A stretch of 64,000 nucleotides of DNA from Cognatiyoonia koreensis (GCF_900109295.1 NZ_FOIZ01000001.1:1984001-2048000), one strand, 5' to 3'. Positions 41,191-51,789 are shown, counted from the stretch's first letter. Numbers and translations: made by a program. The notes: generated by a model from the letters alone, not told the origin.

Positions 41191-42995
41191 CAGTAAACGC
41201 GGGCTTTCGGCGCGATCTTCTTCATATCGATACCGCCCTCTTTTTCAGAGGTCAGCGGATCCACATGCACCGGACGTGTCGACAGTTTGGTCTTTGCGCC
41301 ATCCACAACGGCCAGCGAATGCACGCGCCATTTCTTGTCGTCCCGGTCAGGGTAATCCTCATGCGCATGGGCACCACGGCTTTCCTTACGGGCCTCGGCC
41401 GCAACAATCGTGGCAAGCGCATTTGGCATCAGGTTCGTCAGTTCAAGCGTTTCCATCAGGTCGCTGTTCCAGACAAGCGAACGGTCGGTGACCTTGATGT
41501 CATCCATCTTGTCCGCGATAGCTTCCATCTTCTTGACACCCTCGGCCAGCGTCTTGTCGGTGCGGAAGACGGCGGCGTCTTCCTGCATCGCCTTTTGCAT
41601 CTCAAGGCGCAGCTCGGCAGTGCCGGTCGTGCCATCCGCGTGGCGCAGCCCGTCAAAGCGGTCGAAGGCATAGTCAATCGACGCTGCGTTCAGAGTGGGG
41701 TTCGCGGAATTGCGATCGACAACCTCCCCCGCCTTGATCGCGGCGGCGCGGCCAAAGACAACAAGATCGATCAACGAATTGGACCCAAGACGGTTCGCGC
41801 CATGAACAGACGCACAGCCCGCTTCACCAACGGCCATCAGGCCGGGAACAACCGCATCAGGATTGTCCTTCGTCGGGTTCAACACCTCGCCCCAATAGTT
41901 TGTGGGAATACCGCCCATGTTGTAGTGCACCGTTGGCAAGACAGGGATCGGCTCTTTCGTCAAATCGACACCGGCAAAGATGCGGGCAGATTCAGAAATA
42001 CCGGGTAACCGCAGATCAAGCGTTTCAGGCGGCAAATGATTCAGGTGCAGATGGATGTGGTCGGCATTCGCCCCCACACCGCGACCTTCGCGGATTTCCA
42101 TCGTCATGCAGCGTGACACCACATCGCGGGATGCAAGGTCTTTGTAGGTCGGCGCATAACGCTCCATAAAGCGTTCGCCCTCAGAGTTGGTCAGATAACC
42201 GCCCTCGCCGCGCGCACCTTCGGTGATCAGGCAGCCCGCACCATAGATGCCCGTCGGATGGAACTGTACGAATTCCATATCCTGCAACGGCAGACCCTGA
42301 CGGGCCACCATGCCACCGCCGTCACCGGTACAGGTGTGGGCAGATGTCGCGCTGAAATAGGCACGGCCATAACCGCCTGTCGCCAACACGGTCGTCTTGG
42401 CGGAAAATACGTGCATTGTACCGTCATCAAGCTTCCACGCGATGACGCCCTGGCACTGGCCATCCTCGGACATGATCAGATCGGTTGCAAAATACTCGAT
42501 ATAGAATTCGGCCTTCTGCTTCAGGCTCTGGCCATAAAGCGTGTGCAAAATGGCGTGGCCGGTGCGGTCGGCGGCGGCACAGGTGCGCTGCACGGGCGGG
42601 CCTTCACCAAATTCGGTAGTGTGTCCGCCAAAGGGGCGCTGGTAGATATTGCCTTCTTCGGTCCGCGAAAACGGAACGCCGTAATGCTCCAGCTCGTAAA
42701 CCGCTTTCGGGGCTTCGCGGGCAAGGTACTCCATTGCATCCGTATCACCCAGCCAATCCGACCCCTTGACGGTGTCATACATGTGCCACTGCCAGCTATC
42801 CGGCCCCATGTTGCCAAGGGATGCGGCAATACCACCCTGCGCTGCCACAGTGTGCGAACGGGTCGGAAAGACCTTGGAAATGCAGGCTGTTTTCAGGCCC
42901 TGTTCGGCCAGACCCAACGTTGCGCGCAAGCCAGCGCCGCCAGCGCCCACCACAATCGCGTCATAGACATGGGTTTCGTATTCGTAAGCTGCCAT
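41190..42995 (-). CDS. sdhA: Succinate dehydrogenase flavoprotein subunit
   Basis: 601-aa FAD-containing catalytic subunit of complex II that oxidises succinate to fumarate. The N-terminal dinucleotide loop is [19 protein letters not shown]. The covalent FAD attachment His lies in [15 protein letters not shown]. The substrate-site blocks are [25 protein letters not shown] and [16 protein letters not shown] chose the ATG at 42995 ([14 protein letters not shown]); the upstream in-frame residues overlap sdhD. It is followed by DUF3052. Confidence 0.98.
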   Translation of the reverse strand: MAAYEYETHVYDAIVVGAGGAGLRATLGLAEQGLKTACISKVFPTRSHTVAAQGGIAASLGNMGPDSWQWHMYDTVKGSDWLGDTDAMEYLAREAPKAVYELEHYGVPFSRTEEGNIYQRPFGGHTTEFGEGPPVQRTCAAADRTGHAILHTLYGQSLKQKAEFYIEYFATDLIMSEDGQCQGVIAWKLDDGTMHVFSAKTTVLATGGYGRAYFSATSAHTCTGDGGGMVARQGLPLQDMEFVQFHPTGIYGAGCLITEGARGEGGYLTNSEGERFMERYAPTYKDLASRDVVSRCMTMEIREGRGVGANADHIHLHLNHLPPETLDLRLPGISESARIFAGVDLTKEPIPVLPTVHYNMGGIPTNYWGEVLNPTKDNPDAVVPGLMAVGEAGCASVHGANRLGSNSLIDLVVFGRAAAIKAGEVVDRNSANPTLNAASIDYAFDRFDGLRHADGTTGTAELRLEMQKAMQEDAAVFRTDKTLAEGVKKMEAIADKMDDIKVTDRSLVWNSDLMETLELTNLMPNALATIVAAEARKESRGAHAHEDYPDRDDKKWRVHSLAVVDGAKTKLSTRPVHVDPLTSEKEGGIDMKKIAPKARVY

Positions 42996-43014
42996 TGTCA
43001 GATGCTCCGGCGAA

Positions 43015-43386
43015 TTAAAGTGCGATGCGGATGAGGGCAAAGATGCCAAGGCCAGCGGCCCCGTAGGACAGGCAGATCATTGCAATGATTGCGATCTTGC
43101 GCGCCTTGCCGTGAACATAGTCTTCGATCAGGGTCTGCACACCTTTGGCAAAGTGGAAAAAGCCCACAAGCAAGGTCAGCATTGCAATCCCGGCAGGGAC
43201 CGGACGGCTGTAATAGGCGATGACCTCTTCATAGGTGCCGCCCAGCGCGGACCCGAACTGGAAGATGAAGATCGGGATCAGGATCAACAGACCAACTGAT
43301 GATACCATCATCTGCCAGTGATGCTCTGTCCCGGATTTTGCAGACCCCATGCCAGAAGCACGCTTGCGATCAGTCAGAAATGCCAT
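43015..43386 (-). CDS. sdhD: Succinate dehydrogenase membrane anchor subunit
   Basis: 123-aa protein with three TM segments ([63 protein letters not shown]). The middle H-F-x-x-G-x-x-x-x-x-E-D-Y region provides the haem-b ligand His and quinone-site residues. The start at 43386 ([24 protein letters not shown]) follows sdhC by 11 bases. It anchors SdhAB and binds ubiquinone. Confidence 0.93.
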   Translation of the reverse strand: MAFLTDRKRASGMGSAKSGTEHHWQMMVSSVGLLILIPIFIFQFGSALGGTYEEVIAYYSRPVPAGIAMLTLLVGFFHFAKGVQTLIEDYVHGKARKIAIIAMICLSYGAAGLGIFALIRIAL

Positions 43387-43397
43387 TGGTCTGCTCC

Positions 43398-43781
43398 CTA
43401 TATCACGATTACGGTAAAGATGGTCAGCAGGACCGACGCGATGATCATCACAAGGCCCATCATCTCGGCACGTTCGACTTCGAGTCCGTAACCCATATCC
43501 CAGATCAGATGACGCAGGCCGCCAAGCAGGTGATACCAGATTGCCCATGTCGACAGGAAAAAGACCAGATCACCGAACCAGCTGCGCAGAAAGCCGTCCG
43601 CGGTCGCGAATGCCTCCGGTCCGGCAGCAGCGGCGACAAACCACCAGACGATCATCAGCGCGGCCACCAACAGGGCATTCCCCGTCAGGCGCACGAAAAT
43701 CGACGTCATGGATGTCAGCTGGGGTCGGTAGATTGTCAAATGGGGCGACAGGGGGCGATTTCCCCGGTTCACGTCAGCCAT
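43398..43781 (-). CDS. sdhC: Succinate dehydrogenase cytochrome b556 subunit
   Basis: 127-aa three-TM anchor. N-terminal RPLSPHLTIYRPQLTSMTSIFVRLTGNALL is the SdhC signature (S-P-H-L-x-I-Y). HLLGGLRHLIWDMGYGLE contains the haem-ligand His and the H-x-x-x-G-x-R-H-L-x-x-D motif. It is the first gene of sdhC-sdhD-sdhA-DUF3052. Two TGTGATCACA palindromes lie 141-171 bases upstream of its start and are its most conspicuous control element. Confidence 0.95.
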   Translation of the reverse strand: MADVNRGNRPLSPHLTIYRPQLTSMTSIFVRLTGNALLVAALMIVWWFVAAAAGPEAFATADGFLRSWFGDLVFFLSTWAIWYHLLGGLRHLIWDMGYGLEVERAEMMGLVMIIASVLLTIFTVIVI

Positions 43782-43921
43782 ATCAGTTCCCTTCCTGGCG
43801 ATATGTCGTCCGGCAAGACAACACCTTTGCGCCTGTATTGCACCAATTGGTAAAGAGAGTCACGAGTCCAACCGATGAAATACCGCGTGATTTTGCCGCG
43901 ATGCGGCACATTTCCGGGGAA

Positions 43922-43952
43922 TGTGATCACAGATTTTCCCGGTGTGATCACA
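43922..43952. promoter_or_regulatory. Paired TGTGATCACA operators upstream of sdhC
   Basis: TGTGATCACA occurs at 43922-43931 and again at 43943-43952, centres 21 bp apart (two helical turns). The same pair with the same 21-bp spacing precedes sucC, and a single 16-bp version precedes the GntR gene. The region 43782-44027 otherwise holds no gene. A direct repeat CATCATGCA overlaps and follows the second site (43951-43970). Confidence 0.75.
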
Positions 43953-44027
43953 TCATGCAACATCATGCATCTGCATCTCGCGTCTTCCGCGACCATCAGC
44001 GTTCTGTGCGAATGAAAGACACGCACC

Positions 44028-45053
44028 TCAGGTCGGCATCAATGCCCAGTAATCCAGATCAAGCAAAACGTCGGGATGATACTTGCCATCCTCCGTCTTC
44101 AGCGCTCCGGCCTTTCCCTTCGTTGCGACAAGACGCAACCGGATGGCACCGACACCGGGCGCGTCCGTGTCGGCAGTGTCCAGCACCTCTGACCACGCCC
44201 GCACCGTATCACCGGCAAAACAGGGATTCGCGTGCGCGCCGCCGTTCAGCGCAACGATCATCTGCGCATTCGCCAACCCGTTGAACGACAAGGCCCGCGC
44301 CATGCTGATGACATGGCCACCATAGATCAGACGCTTGCCGTCAGGGCGGTTGGTGGCATCGAAATGCACCTTCGCCGTGTTCTGCCACAGGCGCGTGGCA
44401 ATCATATGCTCGGCCTCTTCAATTGTGACACCATCGACGTGGTCGATCACCTCACCCACCTTGTAATCGCCCAAGCGATGCGGTTCTCCGGCAAGGGCAA
44501 AGTCGTAATCTGTAAAGTCTAGGCCCTCTGGCACCACCAGATCGCCCGGCAGAACAGATTTCTGCAAGTCGGGGATAACAGTGTCGGGGGCCGGCGCGTC
44601 GCCCTGCTTGCGCACCATAACCCAGCGGACGTATTCCAGAACCGGCACATCCATCTGATTGCGCCCTGTCGTACGCACCCAGACAACACCCGACTTGCCG
44701 TTTGAATTCTGCTTGACGCCAATCACTTCGGACGTCGACGTCAGCGTATCACCGGGCCAGACCGGGGCCAACCAGCGTCCCTCGGCGTACCCCAGATTGG
44801 CGACAGCGTTCAGCGACACATCCGGCACCGTCTTTCCAAAGACAATATGAAACGCGATCAAATCATCCAGCGGCGAAGACTCCAGACCACAGTCCTGCGC
44901 GAACATATCCGACGAATAAAGCGCACCCCGCGCGGGATAGAGCGCGTGATAAAGTGCCCGCTCTCCCTCGGCCACAGTACGTGGGACGGCGTGCGTGATG
45001 ACGTCACCGACCTTGTAATCATCGAAAAAACGGCCCGCGTTCGTCTTGCTCAT
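44028..45053 (-). CDS. mch: Mesaconyl-CoA hydratase (beta-methylmalyl-CoA dehydratase)
   Basis: 341-aa protein with two MaoC-like hot-dog domains in tandem (about 1-160 and 175-341), the size and layout of Rhodobacter Mch. It catalyses hydration of mesaconyl-C1-CoA to beta-methylmalyl-CoA in the ethylmalonyl-CoA pathway. Typical segments are FFDDYKVGDVITHAVPRTVAEGE, LGYAEGRWLAPVWPGDTLTSTSEVIGVKQNSNGKSGVVWV, LGDYKVGEVIDHVDGVTIEEAEHM and LIYGGHVISMARALSFNGLAN. Its clustering with a malyl-CoA lyase/thioesterase gene and sdh supports the assignment over generic MaoC. Confidence 0.9.
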   Translation of the reverse strand: MSKTNAGRFFDDYKVGDVITHAVPRTVAEGERALYHALYPARGALYSSDMFAQDCGLESSPLDDLIAFHIVFGKTVPDVSLNAVANLGYAEGRWLAPVWPGDTLTSTSEVIGVKQNSNGKSGVVWVRTTGRNQMDVPVLEYVRWVMVRKQGDAPAPDTVIPDLQKSVLPGDLVVPEGLDFTDYDFALAGEPHRLGDYKVGEVIDHVDGVTIEEAEHMIATRLWQNTAKVHFDATNRPDGKRLIYGGHVISMARALSFNGLANAQMIVALNGGAHANPCFAGDTVRAWSEVLDTADTDAPGVGAIRLRLVATKGKAGALKTEDGKYHPDVLLDLDYWALMPT

Positions 45054-45256
45054 TGCGCGCCCAGCTTCATGTCGGATGAATAGGGGGTTTCGACCTCTTT
45101 GATGACGGCCTGCGCACAGCGCATCACCCCGTTGGCGTGGTCATAGGCGTACTGGGGCGATCCATGCAAAACCCAGCCCTTGGCCAGCGCATCGGACACC
45201 TTGTGACAAAAGGCAGACGTGTCGTCTTCGGTCAGCAAGCGATAAAGCGTATTCAT
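45050..45256 (-). CDS. DUF1737 domain protein
   Basis: 68-aa protein MNTLYRLLTEDDTSAFCHKVSDALAKGWVLHGSPQYAYDH and on, matching the DUF1737 pattern (YR-L-T..D...F...V..AL..GW.L.G.P......G...CAQA). The ATG at 45256 is preferred; the longer frame reads into NnrU. It overlaps mch by 4 bases and is part of the mcl2-nnrU-DUF1737-mch operon. Function unknown. Confidence 0.85.
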   Translation of the reverse strand: MNTLYRLLTEDDTSAFCHKVSDALAKGWVLHGSPQYAYDHANGVMRCAQAVIKEVETPYSSDMKLGAQ

Positions 45257-45257
45257 T

Positions 45258-45818
45258 TCAACCCCATGGCCTGACGCCCAACCAGTTGTGAATGGCCATG
45301 ACAACGGCAACGATCACAAGGGTCAGAACGACATAGATGATTTCCTTTTTCGCCGCGCCTCGGGGCGGCGGTGTCCATTCGGGATCCTGCGTGTTGATCA
45401 GCGCAATCTCGACAAATGCCCAGACAAGCAAACCGCCAAACAAAACGAAGGACGCAATATCACCGTTCACAAGCAAATGCGCGATGGCCCAGATGCTGAA
45501 CCCGGTCAGCTGCGGATGGCGCATCTTGGTACCCAGCCAAACACGGGGTTTGCCCGGTCCGGGGCCACCCACGGCATAGATGTAAAACGCAACGACCATA
45601 AGCAGGTTGTTCACACCGACCAAGGCGGCACTTGGCCCCCAATAAAACGTTGTCTCCGCACCGCGATAGCCGATCACCATCAGCACGACGCTCGCGACGA
45701 TGAGCAATGCCATCACGCCCTTGCCCGGCGTTCCCATCCTCGCACGCAGGTCAGGCGCAAGCCGTTTGAAAAGATGTGCCGCCCACCAGAGGACGACACC
45801 GGAAATAAGAAGGATCAT
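45258..45818 (-). CDS. NnrU family membrane protein
   Basis: 186-aa polytopic protein with five to six TM segments. LWWAAHLFKRLAPDLRARMG, WLGTKMRHPQLTGFSIWAIAHLLVNGDIASFVLFGGLLVWAFVEI and the C-terminal VVMAIHNWLGVRPWG match NnrU. NnrU was named for a role in nitric-oxide metabolism in Rhodobacter, but here it lies in a CoA-ester operon with no denitrification genes, so that role is doubtful. It overlaps mcl2 by 4 bases. Confidence 0.87.
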   Translation of the reverse strand: MILLISGVVLWWAAHLFKRLAPDLRARMGTPGKGVMALLIVASVVLMVIGYRGAETTFYWGPSAALVGVNNLLMVVAFYIYAVGGPGPGKPRVWLGTKMRHPQLTGFSIWAIAHLLVNGDIASFVLFGGLLVWAFVEIALINTQDPEWTPPPRGAAKKEIIYVVLTLVIVAVVMAIHNWLGVRPWG

Positions 45819-46657
45819 GTGGCTTCAAGCTCCGCAATTGCTTTGGCTTTCGCCAACGTCGCCTGTGCGGTTTCGATATGCAAGTTCTCAACGATCTTGC
45901 CGTCCACCACGGCGACGCCCTGCCCCGCGGCCATCGCATCGTCAAAAGCGGCAATCTGGCGTTCGGCTAGGTCGACTTCTTCCGGTGTCGGGCCGAAAAC
46001 TGCATTGCAAATGGCAACTTGCGCGGGGTGGATCAGCGTCTTGCCGTCAAACCCCATCGCACGCCCATCGGCGCATTCGGCGCGCAACCCCTCTTCGTCC
46101 TTGAACGCGTTATAAACACCGTCAAGGGCGACAATCCCGTGCGCACGGGCCGCCAGCAGACACAGCTGCAATGATGTGATCATGGCCGTACGGCCTTGGG
46201 CCCCAAGATCCTTGGCCAGATCGTTCGTTCCCATGACAAAACCTGCGATACGCGGATGCGCGGCAATGTCGGCGGCATTCAAAATTCCCTGCGGGGTCTC
46301 CATCATTGCCCAGATAGGCAGGTCCGGCACCAATGCTGCCAAGGCGTCGACGTCGGCAGCGCTATTGACCTTGGGCAGCAAGACCGCATCGCAAGCCATG
46401 TCCTTGACTGCCGCAGCATCGGCCTTGCCCCACTGCGTATCCAGCCCGTTGATCCGCACGATCCGCTGGCGCACGCCATAGCCGCCATCGGCCAACGCGT
46501 TGGCCAAGCCTTTGCGTGCGTTGTCTTTTTCATCCGGCGCGACGGCATCTTCCAGATCGAACAGGATGATATCGACAGGCAGCGCGCGTGCCTTGTTCAA
46601 CGCACGCTCCTTTGAACCGGGAATATACAGGGCGGAACGGCTGGGGCGAACTGTCAT
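45815..46657 (-). CDS. mcl2: HpcH/CitE family protein, probable (3S)-malyl-CoA thioesterase (Mcl2)
   Basis: 280-aa CitE-like TIM-barrel protein from the ATG at 46657 (MTVRPSRSALYIPGSKERALNKARALPVDIILFDLEDAVAPDEK). RIVRINGLDTQWGKAD, LLPKVNSAADVDAL, MMETPQGILNAADIA and FVMGTNDLAKDLGA supply Arg, Glu and Asp of the Mg/CoA-ester site. In Rhodobacter sphaeroides the CitE paralogue clustered with mch was shown to be a malyl-CoA thioesterase (Mcl2) rather than the lyase Mcl1. I infer the same here from location; lyase activity cannot be excluded. It is first gene of its operon. Confidence 0.82.
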   Translation of the reverse strand: MTVRPSRSALYIPGSKERALNKARALPVDIILFDLEDAVAPDEKDNARKGLANALADGGYGVRQRIVRINGLDTQWGKADAAAVKDMACDAVLLPKVNSAADVDALAALVPDLPIWAMMETPQGILNAADIAAHPRIAGFVMGTNDLAKDLGAQGRTAMITSLQLCLLAARAHGIVALDGVYNAFKDEEGLRAECADGRAMGFDGKTLIHPAQVAICNAVFGPTPEEVDLAERQIAAFDDAMAAGQGVAVVDGKIVENLHIETAQATLAKAKAIAELEAT

Positions 46658-46678
46658 CGAATCTTCCTCGCAATATTG

Positions 46679-46736
46679 TTGCGCAAACATGCGCCGATCT
46701 TTGCGCATTGTTCAACCTGAAAATGCTGCATCGCAG
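46679..46736. promoter_or_regulatory. mcl2 upstream region with TTGCGCAA sites and a ccr/ecm-like element
   Basis: TTGCGCAA (46679-46686, perfect palindrome) and TTTGCGCA (46700-46707) have TGCGCA cores 22 bp apart. Further upstream the coding strand reads CTGCGATGCAGC (46736-46725), matching 10 of 12 bases of the element shared by ccr and ecm. TTGCGC cores also flank the ecm inverted repeat. Confidence 0.4.
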
Positions 46737-46859
46737 CGCAACAGACCGCCCGTTACGCATTGTTAACCAATTTTCACGATTGTCAGAGCCAAACTCGTCG
46801 CATGTCCAGCGACTGCAAGATCGCACCGCTGCAACCTGATTTCACAAAAGGGGCCTGCC

Positions 46860-47161
46860 ATGAAACGTATCTTTTTCCTGACATCGACCGCACTTGCGGC
46901 AATGTTGCTGACGACCTACGAACTCGCCGCGCAAGCGCGCAACTGTGGCCCACACGAGGTGGTGACAACACGACTTGCGGAACGCTACGGCGAAAGCCGC
47001 CAGATCATTGCGCTGACGTCTGACCAGTCGGTGATGGAACTTTTTGCCTCGCCCGAAACGGGCAGCTGGACGATCACGATCACCCGCGCCGGACAGCCAA
47101 CCTGCCTTGTGGCGGCGGGACAGAATTACCAGCACGTCGCCGAAGCCCTCGGTGCCCCCGA

Positions 47162-47174
<13 letters not shown>
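46860..47174 (+). CDS. Small secreted hypothetical protein
   Basis: 104-aa protein with a Sec signal peptide (MKRIFFLTSTALAAMLLTTYELAAQA, cleavage likely after AQA). The mature domain of about 78 residues is NCGPHEVVTTRLAERYGESRQIIALTSDQSVMELFASPETGSWTITITRAGQPTCLVAAGQNYQHVAEALGAPDQGA, with two Cys that could form a disulfide. This looks like a family seen in many Rhodobacterales (recalled), function unknown. Its 3' end overlaps the convergent TSUP gene by 13 bases. Confidence 0.75.
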
Positions 47175-48980
<1,806 letters not shown>

Positions 48981-49001
48981 GCCCGCGACACTTGCAATAT
49001 A

Positions 49002-49039
49002 GGGCGCGCGACCGGACCGGGTCGCGCGCCCTTTTCTTT
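49002..49039 (+). terminator. Intrinsic terminator of mdh
   Basis: GGGCGCGCGACC (49002-49013) pairs perfectly with GGTCGCGCGCCC (49020-49031), followed by TTTTCTTTT. This textbook terminator lies 22 bases after the mdh stop and separates mdh from the suc operon. Confidence 0.93.
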
Positions 49040-49186
49040 TGGCGATCGAATGCACTGTTTCAAAAGCGCCCAGCCTGACGGAACAGCAATTCACGGCGTT
49101 GCGAATCCTGCGCCAAGGTCATTTCCGCACCAATTCCGCGCATGAATGCATCGTTTTCCCGTTCACCAGCACAAACCGTCAGGATT

Positions 49187-49217
49187 TGTGATCACACGTT
49201 TTGAAGGTGTGATCACA
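49187..49217. promoter_or_regulatory. Paired TGTGATCACA operators upstream of sucC
   Basis: TGTGATCACA at 49187-49196 and 49208-49217, centres 21 bp apart, exactly as upstream of sdhC. The outer flanks extend to TTTGTGATCACA and TGTGATCACAAA, like the site before the GntR gene. The pair lies 99-129 bases upstream of the sucC ATG, downstream of the mdh terminator. Confidence 0.8.
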
Positions 49218-49315
49218 AATGTCGCTTTTTTCGTATCCGGCAGGAAATGACAGTTTTTTGTTAGGTTTTCTTGTGATCTTCATTGGCGAAACCCAAGCCA
49301 CCCGAGGGACACCAC

Positions 49316-50509
49316 ATGAATATCCACGAATATCAGGCCAAAGCTCTCCTGCGCTCTTACGGCGCGCCTGTCAGCGACGGTCGCCCCGTGACCCGCGCGG
49401 AAGAAGCGAAAACCGCCGCGGGAGAGTTGGACGGTCCGCTCTGGGTGGTCAAGGCACAGATCCACGCCGGTGGACGCGGTAAAGGCAAATTCAAGGAAGC
49501 AGATGCCGGCGACGCCGGCGGTGTGCGTCTTGCCAAATCCGTCGAGGAAGCCGCAACCGAAGCCAAGAAAATGCTGGGTCGCACGCTGGTCACGCACCAG
49601 ACTGGCCCCGCAGGCAAGCAGGTTAACCGTATCTATATCGAAGACGGATCCGGCATCGAAACGGAAATGTATCTTGCCCTTCTCGTGGATCGCCAGACAA
49701 GCCGGATCGGTTTCGTCTGTTCCACCGAAGGCGGCATGGACATCGAAGAAGTCGCAGCCGAAACACCCGAAAAGATCCTGAATTTCACCGTTGATCCTGC
49801 AACAGGCTATCAAGCCTTCCACGGCCGCCGCGTCGCCTTTGCCCTCGGTCTCGAAGGGCAGCAGGTCAAGCAGTGTGTGCAACTGATGGGCCAGCTCTAC
49901 AAAGCCTTCGTGGAAAAAGACATGGAGATGCTGGAAATCAACCCACTGATCGTGACCGACAAGGGTGATCTCAAAGTGCTGGATGCCAAGGTGTCATTTG
50001 ACGGAAACGCGATCTACCGCCATGCCGACGTCGCCGCCCTGCGCGACGAATCCGAAGAAGACCCCAAGGAACTCGCGGCCTCCAAGTACGACCTGAACTA
50101 CATCGCGCTGGACGGTGAAATCGGCTGCATGGTGAACGGCGCGGGCCTTGCTATGGCGACGATGGACATCATCAAACTCTACGGCGCGGAACCTGCCAAC
50201 TTTCTTGACGTCGGCGGTGGTGCCACGAAAGAAAAAGTGACCGAAGCCTTTAAAATCATCACGTCCGACCCGAATGTCAAAGGCATCCTCGTCAATATCT
50301 TCGGCGGGATCATGCGCTGCGACGTTATTGCAGAAGGTGTCGTATCCGCAGTGAAAGAGGTGGGCCTCAAGGTGCCACTGGTCGTGCGGCTCGAAGGGAC
50401 GAACGTCGAAGAAGGCAAGCGCATAATCAACGAAAGCGACGTTGACGTCATCGCGGCGGACGATCTCAAGGACGGCGCGCAGAAAATCGTCAAGGCGGTC
50501 AAGGGCTGA
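49316..50509 (+). CDS. sucC: Succinyl-CoA ligase (ADP-forming) beta subunit
   Basis: 397-aa ATP-grasp subunit that with SucD makes ATP (or GTP) from succinyl-Co[25 protein letters not shown] is the family start (ATG at 49316 after AGGGACACC). Also present are [52 protein letters not shown] and the CoA/phosphohistidine-region block [19 protein letters not shown]...[19 protein letters not shown]. The stop shares one base with the ATG of a small lipoprotein gene (TGATG), and sucD follows only 1.8 kb further on. Confidence 0.97.
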   Translation: MNIHEYQAKALLRSYGAPVSDGRPVTRAEEAKTAAGELDGPLWVVKAQIHAGGRGKGKFKEADAGDAGGVRLAKSVEEAATEAKKMLGRTLVTHQTGPAGKQVNRIYIEDGSGIETEMYLALLVDRQTSRIGFVCSTEGGMDIEEVAAETPEKILNFTVDPATGYQAFHGRRVAFALGLEGQQVKQCVQLMGQLYKAFVEKDMEMLEINPLIVTDKGDLKVLDAKVSFDGNAIYRHADVAALRDESEEDPKELAASKYDLNYIALDGEIGCMVNGAGLAMATMDIIKLYGAEPANFLDVGGGATKEKVTEAFKIITSDPNVKGILVNIFGGIMRCDVIAEGVVSAVKEVGLKVPLVVRLEGTNVEEGKRIINESDVDVIAADDLKDGAQKIVKAVKG

Positions 50510-50709
50510 TGTTGAAATCACTCTTCATCGGCGGTGCGCTGGCCATGACCTGCGCTTGCAGCATCCCCTACGGCGGGGAAGTCCCGCTTGATCCCGATGA
50601 CACCACAAGTTGCGCCAATATTCCGACCGAGGTCGGATCAGGCAGCCTCAACCCGCGTGAAAACCTGCTGCGCTGCACGCCGCAGCGCCAACCGCTCGTC
50701 GGATCATGA
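50509..50709 (+). CDS. Small lipoprotein (RCxPQ family), member 1
   Basis: 66-aa predicted lipoprotein: [17 protein letters not shown] then SIPYGG, with lipobox Cys17 (or Cys15). The mature part has two further cysteines, in TTSCANIP and [12 protein letters not shown]. The RCxPQ core matches three more small lipoproteins at 50901, 51217 and 51545. It starts at the TGATG overlap with sucC, so it is translated as part of the suc operon. Function unknown; divergent enough from the others to be an early duplicate. Confidence 0.7.
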   Translation: MLKSLFIGGALAMTCACSIPYGGEVPLDPDDTTSCANIPTEVGSGSLNPRENLLRCTPQRQPLVGS

Positions 50710-50900
50710 GCAAAAACGCGCATACACGCCACGTTTCGCGCCGGTCCTGCGGGATCGGCGGTTTAGCGCCTTAAAGTTGCCACGGATTCATCATCAAATG
50801 GGCGGAAAAGCAGTCATTCTGAACGATAGACCCGCAAAGGGTTACCCTATGCATTCTGCGTGCTTAGGGGGCTATGCACCTATTGTAAGGAAGAAAGACG

Positions 50901-51104
50901 ATGACACTGACCAAGATTGCGCTGCCAGCGGCACTGATGATGGCACTGACAGCATGTATGGATGGCGGCAGCGGCGCAGCCGTAAACAAGGCGCCAACCG
51001 GCGCGTCCTCCTGCGGGAACATCACGGGGATCAGCGCCCAGTATATTACCGGCCCGAACGTGCGCTGCGGTCCACAGGCCGAACTGCCCTACACGTTTCA
51101 ATAG
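50901..51104 (+). CDS. Small lipoprotein (RCxPQ family), member 2
   Basis: 67-aa predicted lipoprotein with lipobox LTAC (Cys19). Mature residues are MDGGSGAAVNKAPTGASSCGNITGISAQYITGPNVRCGPQAELPYTFQ (from residue 20, here split by Cys-containing motifs SSCGNI and VRCGPQAELPYT). It is clearly paralogous to the gene at 51545: CxDGG, APT-ASSCG, G-SAQ, VRCGPQ-ELPYT. A ribosome site AAGGAAG precedes the ATG. About 190 bases upstream are non-coding and may hold its own promoter. Function unknown. Confidence 0.72.
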   Translation: MTLTKIALPAALMMALTACMDGGSGAAVNKAPTGASSCGNITGISAQYITGPNVRCGPQAELPYTFQ

Positions 51105-51216
51105 AACCTAGCGCAGCCCGCGCGGCTGCAACTCTACCCGTTTTCAGACCGGACGTTGCCCGCGCAGCGCCCGGTTTTCTGTATTTGTCTGTCCGTTCTT
51201 GCAGAAAGGCCACCGC

Positions 51217-51426
51217 ATGCTGAAATCAAAACTTGGGCTATTGGCCGTGATCCTGACGCTCGCCGGCTGCAATACACTCAATTCCGAAGCGGAAACCCGC
51301 GAAGTGCTGATCGGCGATTGCCAGAACGGCGCATTCCTCAACCAGGCTACCTTTGGCGGTCCGGTCCGCTGTGGCCCGCAGGCAGAGCCGGTTTTCACCC
51401 CTGCTCCAGCCCCCGAACAGAACTAG
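51217..51426 (+). CDS. Small lipoprotein (RCxPQ family), member 3
   Basis: 69-aa predicted lipoprotein from the ATG at 51217 (MLKSKLGLLAVILTLAGC, lipobox LAGC, Cys18). The mature part has Cys in VLIGDCQNGAF and in GGPVRCGPQAEPVFTP, ending in a Pro-rich tail PAPAPEQN that could span part of the periplasm. It shares the VRCGPQAE motif with members 2 and 4 but not the CxDGG start. An alternative start at 51199 adds six residues. Function unknown. Confidence 0.7.
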   Translation: MLKSKLGLLAVILTLAGCNTLNSEAETREVLIGDCQNGAFLNQATFGGPVRCGPQAEPVFTPAPAPEQN

Positions 51427-51544
51427 GAACTCGTTCAAATTGTCTCATAAACGGATCATCCACTTTCGCACGCTAGAGCCGTTGCAGGCCGTCGCCCAGC
51501 AGGGCGGTGGCTTTGTGCAATCTCTTGAGCAGGATGAAACCGAC

Positions 51545-51757
51545 ATGAAACTACTGAAAACAACACTGCCGCTGGTCGGCGCGCTGACACTCGCAGGCTG
51601 CATTGACGGCGGCGGCGGCGGCACTGGCGTGACCCGCGCCCCGACAGCGGCCAGCAGCTGCGGCTATCTCCACGGGCTATCCGCGCAACATCTCGAAATG
51701 ATCGGCAGCGTGCGCTGCGGCCCGCAAACCGAACTACCCTACACGTACGCAAACTAA
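51545..51757 (+). CDS. Small lipoprotein (RCxPQ family), member 4
   Basis: 70-aa predicted lipoprotein (MKLLKTTLPLVGALTLAGC, lipobox LAGC, Cys19). After a Gly-rich tether (IDGGGGGTG) it carries SSCGYLHGLSAQHLEMIG and VRCGPQTELPYTYAN, strongly similar to member 2. The two non-lipidated Cys may form a disulfide. The ATG is preceded by a run from 51353 that is open but has no supporting start. A stem-loop at 51766-51789 follows. Confidence 0.72.
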   Translation: MKLLKTTLPLVGALTLAGCIDGGGGGTGVTRAPTAASSCGYLHGLSAQHLEMIGSVRCGPQTELPYTYAN

Positions 51758-51765
51758 AGACACAG

Positions 51766-51789
51766 GGGGCGCAGCTTTTGGTGCGCCCC
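51766..51789 (+). terminator. Stem-loop after the small-lipoprotein array
   Basis: GGGGCGCA (51766-51773) and TGCGCCCC (51782-51789) are perfect complements with an eight-base loop that contains TTTT. No U-run follows, so it may attenuate rather than end transcription before the next lipoprotein gene and sucD. Confidence 0.5.

Noticed and set aside
43769..44026. 85-aa minus-strand frame in the sdhC upstream gap
   Set aside because: It spans the paired operators, lacks a ribosome site and looks like non-coding translation; I treat the gap as regulatory.
46170..46180. TGTGATCATG inside mcl2 as a GntR operator
   Set aside because: Half the palindrome is lost and it lies in conserved coding sequence.
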